This document shows positions 50,577 through 57,935 of a stretch of 64,000 nucleotides of DNA, piece after piece. Below the pieces are notes generated by a model that was not told the origin of the DNA, made no database searches, and worked only from the letters and a program-made list of their open reading frames with translations. The first letter of the stretch is position 1, and each line of letters opens with the position of its first letter. Location of the stretch: NCBI RefSeq assembly GCF_003932955.1, contig NZ_QOVY01000004.1, positions 98,182 through 162,181 of the forward strand, written 5' to 3'. Source of the stretch: Chryseobacterium sp. SC28. GTDB lineage: Bacteria; Bacteroidota; Bacteroidia; Flavobacteriales; Weeksellaceae. A program made the translations under genes and the position numbers.

Positions 50577-50734
50577 TAAAAAAAATTGAACTGCAAAATT
50601 ACAGAAAAATAAAATAGTCCCTTGTGAAAACGATTAGAATTGAAAATTACCGGAGCGCAATATTTGATGACCTCCAACTCATAAAAATTATGGATATTTC
50701 GATTCCTTTGATAGATTAATTTCCGATACATTTC

Positions 50735-50768
50735 CAAAAAAAAACAGCCTCTATAAAGAAGCTGTTCT
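50735..50768 (-). terminator. rho-independent terminator of the DUF4293 gene
   Basis: On the minus strand AACAGCTTC pairs with GAGGCTGTT and is followed by TTTTTTTTT. It lies 25 bases beyond the stop codon at 50793. Confidence 0.8.
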
Positions 50769-50792
50769 TACTCAAAAAAATCGTCGAAGGTT

Positions 50793-51182
50793 TTATCGAA
50801 GTCTGTCCACAGATTTTACGAGCCTCTCATCTTTCTTGATATACACATTTGCCAACAGCAAACATATCATCGCGATTACCGAGAAAACCGGCTCAATACC
50901 CTTCTCAGGAAATCTGATTCCTCCGGATAAATTTTGTAGCCAAAAAATCAAAAAACCAATCAACAAAGCGTTTATAAATATGCCGATGTTATTCAGCAAA
51001 ATCTGCCTTTTGCGGTTTTTGAAACTGAAAATACTTAGCAATCCTAAAATGATTAACAAGACGGTCGCAATATTAATCGTCACTTTTCCTCCTATAATAT
51101 CAAAATCCTGAGCGCTAAGATTGAGGAACAACGCACCCAAAACTGCCAACAACATCCAGATTGTCTGTATTCTTTGTAACAT
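50793..51182 (-). CDS. DUF4293 four-TM membrane protein
   Basis: 129 residues with four predicted transmembrane helices. MLQRIQTIWMLLAVLGALFLNL at the N-terminus and ICLLLANVYIKKDERLVKSVDRLR at the C-terminus are the DUF4293 signature in Bacteroidota, and the gene is usually found next to rho, as here (divergent). The function is unknown. It has no signal peptide beyond TM1. Confidence 0.88.
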   Translation of the reverse strand: MLQRIQTIWMLLAVLGALFLNLSAQDFDIIGGKVTINIATVLLIILGLLSIFSFKNRKRQILLNNIGIFINALLIGFLIFWLQNLSGGIRFPEKGIEPVFSVIAMICLLLANVYIKKDERLVKSVDRLR

Positions 51183-51356
51183 TTTTTCGATTAATCTCTT
51201 TCTTAGAAAGGGAACAAATTGTCTGCAAAAATAAAATAATTTTTGCTCAATTCAAAAATTAATGTAGATTTGCATTGTAATTACCTATTAAAAATGATAA
51301 CCGCCTGGTTTTCATTCTTATCTTTTACAAAATAAATTTACTTTTTTACGCATTAT

Positions 51357-53114
51357 ATGTTTAATATTGAAACGCTACGGTCCAAATCCGATGAGGAATT
51401 GACCAAACTTTCTAAAGATTTAGGCGTCAATTTGGCAAAGAAAAGCTCCCCGGAAGAAACGGTTTTCGCCATTCTGGACTATCAGGCTTCCAACCCAAAA
51501 ATCATTAAAGATTATCTAAACGCCAATCAGGAAAATATGAATAACACAATAGAAGAAAATTCTGAGGAAAAAGCTGTACCTGCTAAAAAACGAGGCAGAA
51601 AACCGGCAGAAAAACCTCGGCAAGAAGCGGAGCTCCCGGCCTCAGAAGCACTCCCCGCGGCGGCCGATACAGCGGCAACCGAGAACGCCACAAACACCAA
51701 TCTGCCGCAGCCAAAGAGAAAGCCGAAAAGAGCAAGATCTACGGCCTCCGAAAATCAGGAAACCGTGCTCGCCAATACCATTACGGAAACGGCAGCCACG
51801 CCAGAACCCGCTCCCACAGCTGACGACAAACCGGCGGAACCAATCCCCCAGCAAAGACAGCAGCACAACAACCGTCAGCAGCAAAAGACCAACAACAGAG
51901 GTCAGCAAAAAACACAAAACCCAAACGCTTCCCAACAAAACAATCAAAAAGAAATATCCGAAAGCCAACAGGACAATTCCCCAAAAAAGGAATTCAACTT
52001 TGATGGATTGATTACCATAGAAGGCGTTTTGGAAATCCTGCCCGACAATTACGGATTCCTGCGTTCTTCGGATTTCAGTTATATCTCTTCTCCGGATGAT
52101 GTGTACGTCTCTACCAACCAGATCAGAAATTATGGTTTGAAAACCGGCGACACCGTGAAAGGTTCCGTACGATTGCCAAAAGAAGGGGAAAAATATTTCT
52201 CTCTATTGAAACCAACGGAGGTTAACGGTCGGGATTTGGCTTTTATCAAAGATCGCGTAGCTTTCGAATACTTGACGCCGCTATTTCCTCAGGAAAAATT
52301 TAATCTCGCAGGGAAAGGTTCCACACTTTCTACCAGAATTGTCGATCTTTTTGCACCAATCGGGAAAGGCCAAAGAGCGATGATCGTGGCTCAACCAAAA
52401 ACGGGTAAAACAATTTTGCTCAAAGATATTGCCAACGCGATCTCCGCCAACCATCCGGAAGCTTATATGATGGTACTTCTCATAGACGAACGTCCGGAGG
52501 AAGTGACGGATATGCAGCGAAGTGTCAATGCAGAAGTCATTGCCTCCACCTTTGACGAAGCCGCCGATAAGCACGTGAAAGTCGCCAATCTGGTACTCTC
52601 CAAAGCACAACGGATGGTAGAATGCGGTCACGATGTTGTGATTCTTTTGGACTCCATCACCCGATTGGCAAGAGCTTATAACACCGTGACACCGGCATCC
52701 GGGAAAATCCTTTCCGGCGGTGTGGATGCCAATGCGCTTCACAAACCGAAACGATTCTTCGGAGCGGCCAGAAAAATCGAAAATGGCGGATCGCTCACCA
52801 TCATCGCAACCGCGTTGATCGATACAGGTTCCAAAATGGACGAAGTTATTTTTGAAGAATTCAAGGGAACGGGAAATATGGAATTGCAATTGGACAGAAA
52901 AATTGCCAACAAACGTATTTATCCCGCAATCGATTTGGTTTCATCCAGCACACGAAGAGACGATCTTCTGTTGGACGAGGCTACGATGCAGCGGATGTGG
53001 ATTATGAGAAAATATCTGTCGGATATGAATCCGCTGGAAGCGATGGAATTTGTACAGAAACAAATCCAAGGCACCCGAAACAATGAGGAATTCCTGATGT
53101 CTATGAATAGGTAA
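51357..53114 (+). CDS. rho: transcription termination factor Rho
   Basis: 585 residues. The N-terminal Rho_N helix ([23 protein letters not shown]) is followed by a long polar insertion (about 60-215, rich in Gln, Asn, Lys and Ala) typical of Bacteroidota Rho, then the RNA-binding cold-shock fold ([31 protein letters not shown]) and the ATPase: Walker A AQPKTGKT, Walker [17 protein letters not shown]-loop and R-loop ([38 protein letters not shown]). It terminates transcription at unstructured C-rich RNA. The insertion has extra Gly/Gln repeats that may phase-separate (inference). Confidence 0.97.
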   Translation: MFNIETLRSKSDEELTKLSKDLGVNLAKKSSPEETVFAILDYQASNPKIIKDYLNANQENMNNTIEENSEEKAVPAKKRGRKPAEKPRQEAELPASEALPAAADTAATENATNTNLPQPKRKPKRARSTASENQETVLANTITETAATPEPAPTADDKPAEPIPQQRQQHNNRQQQKTNNRGQQKTQNPNASQQNNQKEISESQQDNSPKKEFNFDGLITIEGVLEILPDNYGFLRSSDFSYISSPDDVYVSTNQIRNYGLKTGDTVKGSVRLPKEGEKYFSLLKPTEVNGRDLAFIKDRVAFEYLTPLFPQEKFNLAGKGSTLSTRIVDLFAPIGKGQRAMIVAQPKTGKTILLKDIANAISANHPEAYMMVLLIDERPEEVTDMQRSVNAEVIASTFDEAADKHVKVANLVLSKAQRMVECGHDVVILLDSITRLARAYNTVTPASGKILSGGVDANALHKPKRFFGAARKIENGGSLTIIATALIDTGSKMDEVIFEEFKGTGNMELQLDRKIANKRIYPAIDLVSSSTRRDDLLLDEATMQRMWIMRKYLSDMNPLEAMEFVQKQIQGTRNNEEFLMSMNR

Positions 53115-53255
53115 ATGCAATGTAAAATGTACAATGTATAATGTAAAGAGTACAATTTACTTTAAAATATAAAAATTCCGAATCGCGAATGATTCGGAAT
53201 TTTTTTGGTAATGACATTTATATTGTACATCGTACTCTGTACATTGTACTTATTA
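53104..53255. repeat. nested inverted repeat with rho terminator
   Basis: Left arm made of ATGTA/TGTACAATG units (53112-53155) and right arm ATTGTACATCG...TGTACATTGTAC (53222-53248) form an outer imperfect inverted repeat. The inner hairpin AAATTCCGAATC/GATTCGGAATTT (53174-53203) with its T-run is the rho terminator. TGTACAATGTA-type low-complexity repeats are common between genes in this group. Confidence 0.65.
53174..53206 (+). terminator. rho-independent terminator of rho
   Basis: AAATTCCGAATC-GCGAAT-GATTCGGAATTT followed by TTTT. Stem of 12 bp. Confidence 0.9.
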
Positions 53256-53268
53256 CGTTTTTGCAGAC

Positions 53269-53562
53269 TTAAGAAACAAATACATCTTCAACATCTTTTT
53301 TTCTGCTGAGGACAGAATGGGCGTAGGAGCAGCGTGCTTTGATTGTCCATCCGTTTTTCCGTGCGAACTCTACCGATTTCTCCACGAGCTTTTTTCCGAA
53401 ACCCTTCCCTTCAAACTTAGGGAAAACCATCACGTAACTTACAATCAATTTTTTCAGTTCAGGAACAATGGTGTAAGTAAGCCGTCCAATTTCCTCCACC
53501 TCATTTTTCAAAGAGATGTAGCCGCCGTTTCCGGACTTGTGATTTTCAAAGCAAAGATCCAT
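53269..53562 (-). CDS. small GNAT-type N-acetyltransferase (YjdJ-like)
   Basis: 97 residues. A single short GNAT domain: GGYISLKNEVEEIGRLTYTIV, then VSYVMVFPKFEGKGFGKKLVEKSVEFARKNGWTIKARCSYAHSVLSRK. The acetyl-CoA loop is FEGKGFGKKL (Q/RxxGxG/A type) and the C-terminal Cys-x-Tyr (ARCSYAHSV) matches the YjdJ/NATD1 subgroup. The acceptor is unknown. It lies at the border to the RHS toxin array. Confidence 0.87.
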   Translation of the reverse strand: MDLCFENHKSGNGGYISLKNEVEEIGRLTYTIVPELKKLIVSYVMVFPKFEGKGFGKKLVEKSVEFARKNGWTIKARCSYAHSVLSRKKDVEDVFVS

Positions 53563-53640
53563 AATGAGCTTGTTTTTATAAAAGAATTTATAGCTAAAAT
53601 TATTCCAACTTTCAAATTATTCGTAAGGATTTTTTTTTAT

Positions 53641-53683
53641 AAAAACTTCTGCTTTTGAGTGTTACTAAGAATGGGAAGATTAC
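53641..53683. repeat. imperfect 43-bp direct repeat, copy A (flanks RHS fragment)
   Basis: It aligns with copy B at 54203-54245: both have AAAAACT, CTTTTGA, a variable middle and end GGGAAGATTACA. On the minus strand both start TGTAATCTTCCC. RHS coding sequence stops exactly at this copy. Confidence 0.6.
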
Positions 53684-54150
53684 AAAACCTGCCCAAAAGG
53701 TTTCAAAAAGCTCATCCCGAAAGGATAATAATCGTTTCTGTCCTTTATTTCAAGAGCGCCTGCGCTGTTCTTTACATAACTTACTCTCACGTTTCCCAAG
53801 TGGTCTTTGTACTGGTAAATGTAACGAAAATTCTCATAATCGTAATAACCTTCTGCGGTCGGGAAGAAGGAAAGGATTATATTGTCTTCCAAAGGCGGGT
53901 TTCCTGTATCGACAAGGGCGATTTCCCTATCCTCATCCCAAGAGAAGGCTTCTTCCTCGCCTGCCTTGGATGCGGACATTGTTTCATCATCCGGCTCTTC
54001 CAGAGCTTGGCGTATCGGATCTGTGTTCGGGGTAGAATACTGGAAGCCGTCCAGATATTCGGTATTGATGGTGGTCGTACCCGAGGCGTTGCTGAGGACG
54101 AATTTCTTTTTAACTTTTACGCCGTCTGCCCTGTAAAAGTAATTGTATGC
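53680..54150 (-). pseudogene. displaced RHS-core fragment without C-terminal tip
   Basis: The frame runs 53680-54204; RHS homology starts near 54150 (YFYRADGVKVKKKFVLSNASGT) and includes the EYLDGFQYSTPNT, FFPTAEGYYDYEN and YIYQYKDHLGNVRVSYV segments, and NDYYPFGMSFLK. It stops at GQVL* at the start of repeat copy A, before the RHS C-terminal tip. It is homologous to residues of the full-length RHS protein at 57905-61501. No signal, no start and no toxin: a decayed cassette. It differs from the other copies in AEDDE-type linker residues (EEPDDETMSASKAGEEEAF). Confidence 0.8.
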
Positions 54151-54202
54151 TGCGACCCAAACTCCAACAAAATTTTTACAACAACAACAATCAATTATTA
54201 AC

Positions 54203-54245
54203 AAAAAACTCTACTTTTGAATGTGCATAAGTGAGGGAAGATTAC
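54203..54245. repeat. imperfect 43-bp direct repeat, copy B
   Basis: Partner of 53641-53683. On the minus strand it begins with TGTAATCTTCCC and interrupts the IS3-type orfA remnant after ICRE. The 12-mer occurs a third time at 54381-54392, at the start of the IS remnant. Confidence 0.6.
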
Positions 54246-54392
54246 ATTCCCGGCAAATCTCGTTCACTGTTTTTCCCTGATTCTGTTCAGACAAAATCCT
54301 GATAATCTGAACTTCTGTAAACTTGCTGTTTTTCATATTCCCAAATTTAAAAACTATATTTATTTTCGTTCCTGTTTTTGGGGAAGATTACA
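54211..54392 (-). mobile_element. remnant of an IS3-family element (orfA N-terminus)
   Basis: Minus strand. ATG 54334-54336 opens MKNSKFTEVQIIRILSEQNQ followed by GKTVNEICREC, the start of the HTH_Tnp_1-type OrfA of IS3-family elements in flavobacteria. It diverges right after ICRE and stops at TAG 54211-54213 (41 codons). The sequence TGTAATCTTCCCC (54380-54392) lies 44 bases upstream of the ATG, where an IS left terminal repeat would be. OrfB and the right end are absent. Confidence 0.7.
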
Positions 54393-54438
54393 CAAGTAAA
54401 TCGCTATACTTTAATAAAAATGTAGCCACACTATAAAA

Positions 54439-54473
54439 CACAAAAACCTCGCATTTTGCGAGGTTTTTGTGTT
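54439..54473 (-). terminator. strong symmetric hairpin after the third immunity-like gene
   Basis: ACACAAAAACCTCGCA pairs with TGCGAGGTTTTTGTGT, perfect stem of 16 bp with 3-base loop. It ends the RHS orphan module 54484-56009. Confidence 0.85.
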
Positions 54474-54483
54474 TACAACCCTA

Positions 54484-54867
54484 TCAGGATTTTATTTTTA
54501 TAATCTTTTTCCAAGGAATAATAGATAAAATAAAAATTACACCGATTATTAAAAGCCTTCTTTTATCTCTTTTTAATCCATCCGGCTTATAAAAATAATC
54601 AAATTGTTCGTTGTAGCTAAGTTGTATTTCGGTTCCTATAGGATATTTTAAACATTCTTTATTTGCCAATCTTATATAATATATTTTCTTATTATATTTA
54701 ATATGAACTGAAGAACTACCCTTAGAATTTCTACATCCTTGCTCAATAATTGTATGTGATTTCAGCATACTGGGATTTTCTAATTTTGAGTCTTGATAAT
54801 AGAAAAACAAAGTATACAAAAAACCTAATACTGCACAAATTGTTATAATATATTGATTCTTATACAT
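54484..54867 (-). CDS. putative immunity protein of RHS orphan module 2
   Basis: 127 residues with two transmembrane helices: ITICAVLGFLYTLFFYY near the N-terminus and LLIIGVIFILSIIPWKKII near the C-terminus, separated by a soluble loop (SSSVHIKYNKKIYYIRLANKECLKYPIGTEIQLSYNEQ). It resembles DUF3592-type membrane proteins in layout. It starts 2 bases after the stop of the upstream RHS-tip frame, the standard toxin-immunity arrangement. Codon use is very AT-rich, unlike the RHS core. Function inferred from position only. Confidence 0.6.
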   Translation of the reverse strand: MYKNQYIITICAVLGFLYTLFFYYQDSKLENPSMLKSHTIIEQGCRNSKGSSSVHIKYNKKIYYIRLANKECLKYPIGTEIQLSYNEQFDYFYKPDGLKRDKRRLLIIGVIFILSIIPWKKIIKIKS

Positions 54868-54869
54868 AA

Positions 54870-56009
54870 TTATTCTCTTATTGTTTCTCCTTTTAATTCA
54901 CCGACTGTAACTGTTGGTTTTTTAGTTTCTTCTGGCGTTTTTTTGAATAAATCAATATTCTGTAAGGCTTCAGCTCCTCCAGATTTATATGCATCATTTA
55001 CAATTTTTACACCAGCATGAGCTTTTGTGTAATTTTCATAGGCTTTTTTGTTTTCAGCATATTTCCTGTTATTTCTAGCTCTTGTGCTTCGGCTTCTATT
55101 GGCATCATTCTGCATTCTATTTTTATAACGGGTCATCTTCTCTGCGCTAATATTCATCTTCCGAGCGAGTTTACTCTCAAGCTTATCTACATATTTTAAT
55201 GGTATAAATTTACCTATACCAGCTTCAAGCAAACCACCAGTAAATGATTTCCAAATGTCAAATTCTCCTGTTTCCAATTGATTCGTAGCAGCACTTTCAA
55301 CGGTACTTACTAAAACATCTACACCAAAATCTATAGTTTTTACTAAGGCTTGTTTTCCTATACCGCTTGTAGCAGCTTTGGTTAATGCGCTTATTCCTCC
55401 TGTTGCAAAACCTGAAACACCAGAAACAGCTAGTGACCAACCGCTAACATCTGTTAAAGAGGTTCTGAAATCTTTTCCATCTAAAAAATAGTTGACACCA
55501 ACCTGCATTATATAATCAGAGAAAATACCTATTATAGCTCCTACAGGTCCAGGCATTTCTCCATCATTATCAACATATCCGATTGGGTCATTAACAACGT
55601 AAGAATAAGGTGTAATATATGGGAAATATTCTGCGGCTGGATCCACTACTCCCCATCTTCCAATATCCGGCATATAAAATCTCGCTCCAAAGTCATACAT
55701 TCCCGTCTCCTGCAATTCCTTGCCGTTGTACTTATAATTATACGGGATCGCCATCGGATCATACAATGTTACCTGATTACTCTTTAAAAAACTCATCCCG
55801 AAAGGATAATAATCGTTTCTGTCCCTTATTTCAAGAGCGCCTGCGCTGTTACTTACATAAGATACCCGAACATTTCCAAGGTGGTCTTTGTACTGGTAAA
55901 TATAGCGCATGTTTTCGTAATCGTAATAGCCTTCTGCCGTCGGGAAGAATGAAAGAAAAATATTGTCTGCTTGTGTATCTCCCGGAGCTACTATCATCGC
56001 TCTATCCAA
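54870..56009 (-). CDS. orphan RHS-core plus C-terminal toxin-like tip (module 2)
   Basis: The open frame of 379 residues starts inside RHS core sequence (DRAMIVAPGDTQADNIFLSFFPTAEGYYDYEN...DHLGNVRVSYV...NDYYPFGMSF...GKELQETGMYDFGARFYMPDIGRW) and has no signal peptide or native start. After DPIGYVDNDG comes a unique tip: a Gly/Ala-rich hydrophobic segment (GPVGAIIGIFSDYIMQVGVNYF; VSGVSGFATGGISALTKAATSGIG) followed by a basic helical end (MTRYKNRMQNDANRSRSTRARNNRKYAENKKAYENYTKAHAG). The hydrophobic part resembles pre-toxin/translocation regions. I do not recognise the toxic activity. Its upstream junction is the 90-bp repeat at 56040-56127. Confidence 0.72.
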   Translation of the reverse strand: MDRAMIVAPGDTQADNIFLSFFPTAEGYYDYENMRYIYQYKDHLGNVRVSYVSNSAGALEIRDRNDYYPFGMSFLKSNQVTLYDPMAIPYNYKYNGKELQETGMYDFGARFYMPDIGRWGVVDPAAEYFPYITPYSYVVNDPIGYVDNDGEMPGPVGAIIGIFSDYIMQVGVNYFLDGKDFRTSLTDVSGWSLAVSGVSGFATGGISALTKAATSGIGKQALVKTIDFGVDVLVSTVESAATNQLETGEFDIWKSFTGGLLEAGIGKFIPLKYVDKLESKLARKMNISAEKMTRYKNRMQNDANRSRSTRARNNRKYAENKKAYENYTKAHAGVKIVNDAYKSGGAEALQNIDLFKKTPEETKKPTVTVGELKGETIRE

Positions 56010-56039
56010 ATTCGCTGAGAAGGCTTCTTGCTCGCCTAC

Positions 56040-56127
56040 CTTGGATTACACAACTATGTGATTATCAGATATAAATATGCGAATTTCTAATAACCAAATA
56101 AAATCCGCCTCAGTTGTGAGACGGATT
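56040..56127 (-). repeat. junction repeat between RHS modules, copy 2
   Basis: About 88 bases nearly identical to 57500-57592. It contains the hairpin ATCCGCCTCA/TGAGACGGAT (terminator of the preceding immunity gene) and TATGTGATTATCAGATA (one mismatch from the palindrome in copy 1), and meets the RHS core at CTTGGAT. Confidence 0.8.
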
Positions 56128-56149
56128 CCTTGTAATTTATTTGATTTGT

Positions 56150-56386
56150 TTAAATAAACAATAAGAGTAAAAATATAAAGATAGATAGTAAACCTATAAT
56201 TCCTTGTATTTTCCAAGATAAATTTTTTGCAAGAAAAGATATTATTATTAACAATACTCCTAATACGCAAATTAGAATGAAAAAATAAGTTGGCCAAGAT
56301 TTCTCTAACATCATATTTATGTGTAAAACCATTCCGACTGCAAAGTAGAATAATCCTAAAACTTTTAATATTAAATTCTTCTTCAT
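56150..56386 (-). CDS. putative immunity protein of RHS orphan module 1
   Basis: 78 residues, almost entirely membrane: LILKVLGLFYFAVGMVLHI, YFFILICVLGVLLIIISFL and KIQGIIGLLSIFIFLLLLFI. Three transmembrane helices with short loops. It starts 3 bases after the stop of the RHS-tip frame 56390-57469. Size, position and AT-rich composition fit an immunity protein for a tip acting at the membrane or in the periplasm. No family recognised. Confidence 0.6.
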   Translation of the reverse strand: MKKNLILKVLGLFYFAVGMVLHINMMLEKSWPTYFFILICVLGVLLIIISFLAKNLSWKIQGIIGLLSIFIFLLLLFI

Positions 56387-56389
56387 TAT

Positions 56390-57469
56390 TTATTTGAATT
56401 TTTTTTCATCGGTTGGTTTCATAAATGCACTATTGCCTGCTTTATCTACGGTTTTCTCCATTGGTGGGAATAAAGCTGTTGGGCTATCTCCTGTTACAGT
56501 AGGACTACTGCCATAAATCAAATAGGAGTTATTTGTCTTTTCGTCTGTAATAAAAAATTCATACGCAGGAAATCCATCAGTTTTACCCTCAATACTGTAA
56601 TTAAGCGAACCATTTTCCTGTTGAGTTATAGTAACATTTACATCATAGTTTATAGCAGGAGCTCCACTAACTAATTTATTAGATGCATCAACTTCCATAT
56701 GGATTCTCGTTGAGCCGTCTTTTATTGTTCCAGGAGTATAAGTTGGAGTTGGTCCTGCTTTTGCTGATTCGGAGTGTTCTATTGCTTTGCCGTTTTTGTC
56801 AAAACCAGTAGAACTACTTGCTTTATTATTTAAAAGAGTAACTTTGTTATTGTCAAAATCAACTCTGACTTTTTGTTCGGTTCTATAAGAAGTTGAATTT
56901 ACATTGTAAGAGTTTCTATTATCCCCTGCAAAAGATTTAGTATCTGTAAATGGTTTTGGATTAGAAAGAGTTTTTTGTGGAATGAAAGCACGTCCTGTAA
57001 CAATATAAGGTTCTAAACCTTCTAACTCCCTTGCATCAATAACTCTATTTCCACTAAAAGCATAAGGAGTCCAAGTGTTGTATTTTTCACTGAGCGGATC
57101 AACATTAAAGAACCTTCCTACATCGGGCATATAATTTCTCCATTTGAAGGAGTAGAAGCCCGTCTCCTGCAATTCCTGTGACTGATACTTGTAGTTGTAA
57201 GGGATCGCCATCGGGTCGTACACAGAAACATTGCCATTATTTGTCAGAAAGCTCATCCCAAAAGGATAGTAATCATTTCTGTCCCTTATTTTAAGATCGC
57301 CTGCGCTGCTTTTTACATAAGATACCCGAACATTTCCAAGGTGGTCTTTGTACTGGTAAATATAACATTTATTCTCATAATCATAAAATCCTTCTGCCGT
57401 CGGGAAGAAAGAAAGAATCATATTGTCTGCTTGCGTATCTCCCGGAGCTACTATAATCGCTCTATCCAT
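56390..57469 (-). CDS. orphan RHS-core plus C-terminal tip (module 1)
   Basis: 359 residues. The first 140 residues are RHS core, almost identical at DNA level to the full-length gene (DRAIIVAPGDTQADNMILSF...DHLGNVRVSYVKSSAGD...PFGMSF...VYDPMAIPYNYKY...RNYMPDVGRFFNVDPLSEKYNTWTPYAFSGNRVIDARELEG). The tip (about 200 residues) begins at EPYIVTGRAF and contains a long polar, Asn/Ser/Thr-rich region and a C-terminal beta-rich domain (NYDVNVTITQQENGSLNYSIEGKTDGFPAYEFFITDEK). The GKTDGFPAYE motif recurs in tips of polymorphic toxins in my memory, but I cannot name the activity. The frame is open upstream only to the junction repeat at 57500. Confidence 0.72.
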   Translation of the reverse strand: MDRAIIVAPGDTQADNMILSFFPTAEGFYDYENKCYIYQYKDHLGNVRVSYVKSSAGDLKIRDRNDYYPFGMSFLTNNGNVSVYDPMAIPYNYKYQSQELQETGFYSFKWRNYMPDVGRFFNVDPLSEKYNTWTPYAFSGNRVIDARELEGLEPYIVTGRAFIPQKTLSNPKPFTDTKSFAGDNRNSYNVNSTSYRTEQKVRVDFDNNKVTLLNNKASSSTGFDKNGKAIEHSESAKAGPTPTYTPGTIKDGSTRIHMEVDASNKLVSGAPAINYDVNVTITQQENGSLNYSIEGKTDGFPAYEFFITDEKTNNSYLIYGSSPTVTGDSPTALFPPMEKTVDKAGNSAFMKPTDEKKFK

Positions 57470-57499
57470 ATCCGCTGAGAAGGCTTCTTGCTCGCCTGC

Positions 57500-57592
57500 C
57501 TTGGATTACACAACTATCTGATTATCAGATATAAATATACAAATTCCTGCATTAATATCCAAATAAAATCCGCCTCAGTTGTGAGACGGATT
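57500..57592 (-). repeat. junction repeat between RHS modules, copy 1
   Basis: CTTGGATTACACAACTAT, then the perfect 17-bp palindrome TATCTGATTATCAGATA (57515-57531), a short variable part, and the hairpin ATCCGCCTCA/TGAGACGGAT. It is nearly identical to 56040-56127. Confidence 0.8.
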
Positions 57593-57600
57593 CTTTTTAT

Positions 57601-57633
57601 CTACCGGCACGAGCGAGACGCTCGCGCCAGTAG
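57601..57633. repeat. GC-rich hairpin (REP-like element)
   Basis: CTACCGGCACGAGCG pairs imperfectly with CGCTCGCGCCAGTAG around AGA. The GC-rich arms stand out in a very AT-rich region between an immunity gene and the next RHS module. It looks like a dispersed palindromic element. Confidence 0.6.
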
Positions 57634-57650
57634 GGGGATACCTTAAATAT

Positions 57651-57935
57651 TTATGTCATATTAAAAATGTAGCCATAAAGTATCCAATACATAAAAATCA
57701 ATATTGCTAAATTTATACACAAAACTATTGTCATAAATCTGACACTTTTATTCATAGATACTAAAATTAAAATCACTTGAATAAAAAGTAAAATAGCGAA
57801 TAAAAATGTAGAAACTGGACCTGCTATAAAGTTCCCCCGTGATATTGTATTAACTAATATTATGGGAAACAAACACAGTATAAAGACTATTATATTGAGT
57901 GTTTTTAATTTTTTACTCCTTGTTGTTGTAGCCAT
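57651..57935 (-). CDS. putative membrane immunity protein of the full-length RHS toxin
   Basis: 94 residues with three transmembrane helices (LNIIVFILCLFPIILVNTI; AGPVSTFLFAILLFIQVILILV; FMTIVLCINLAILIFMYWILYGYIF). Its ATG (57933-57935) lies 31 bases inside the end of the RHS gene in another frame, so translation is coupled to toxin synthesis. An inner-membrane immunity protein fits a tip with a lipase-type hydrolase acting on or across the membrane. Homology is not recognised; the call rests on position, size and topology. Confidence 0.65.
   Translation of the reverse strand: MATTTRSKKLKTLNIIVFILCLFPIILVNTISRGNFIAGPVSTFLFAILLFIQVILILVSMNKSVRFMTIVLCINLAILIFMYWILYGYIFNMT

Noticed and set aside
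53104..53255. Tandem TGTACAATGTA units as a CRISPR array
   Set aside because: Units are short, irregular and without spacers of constant length; no cas genes are nearby.
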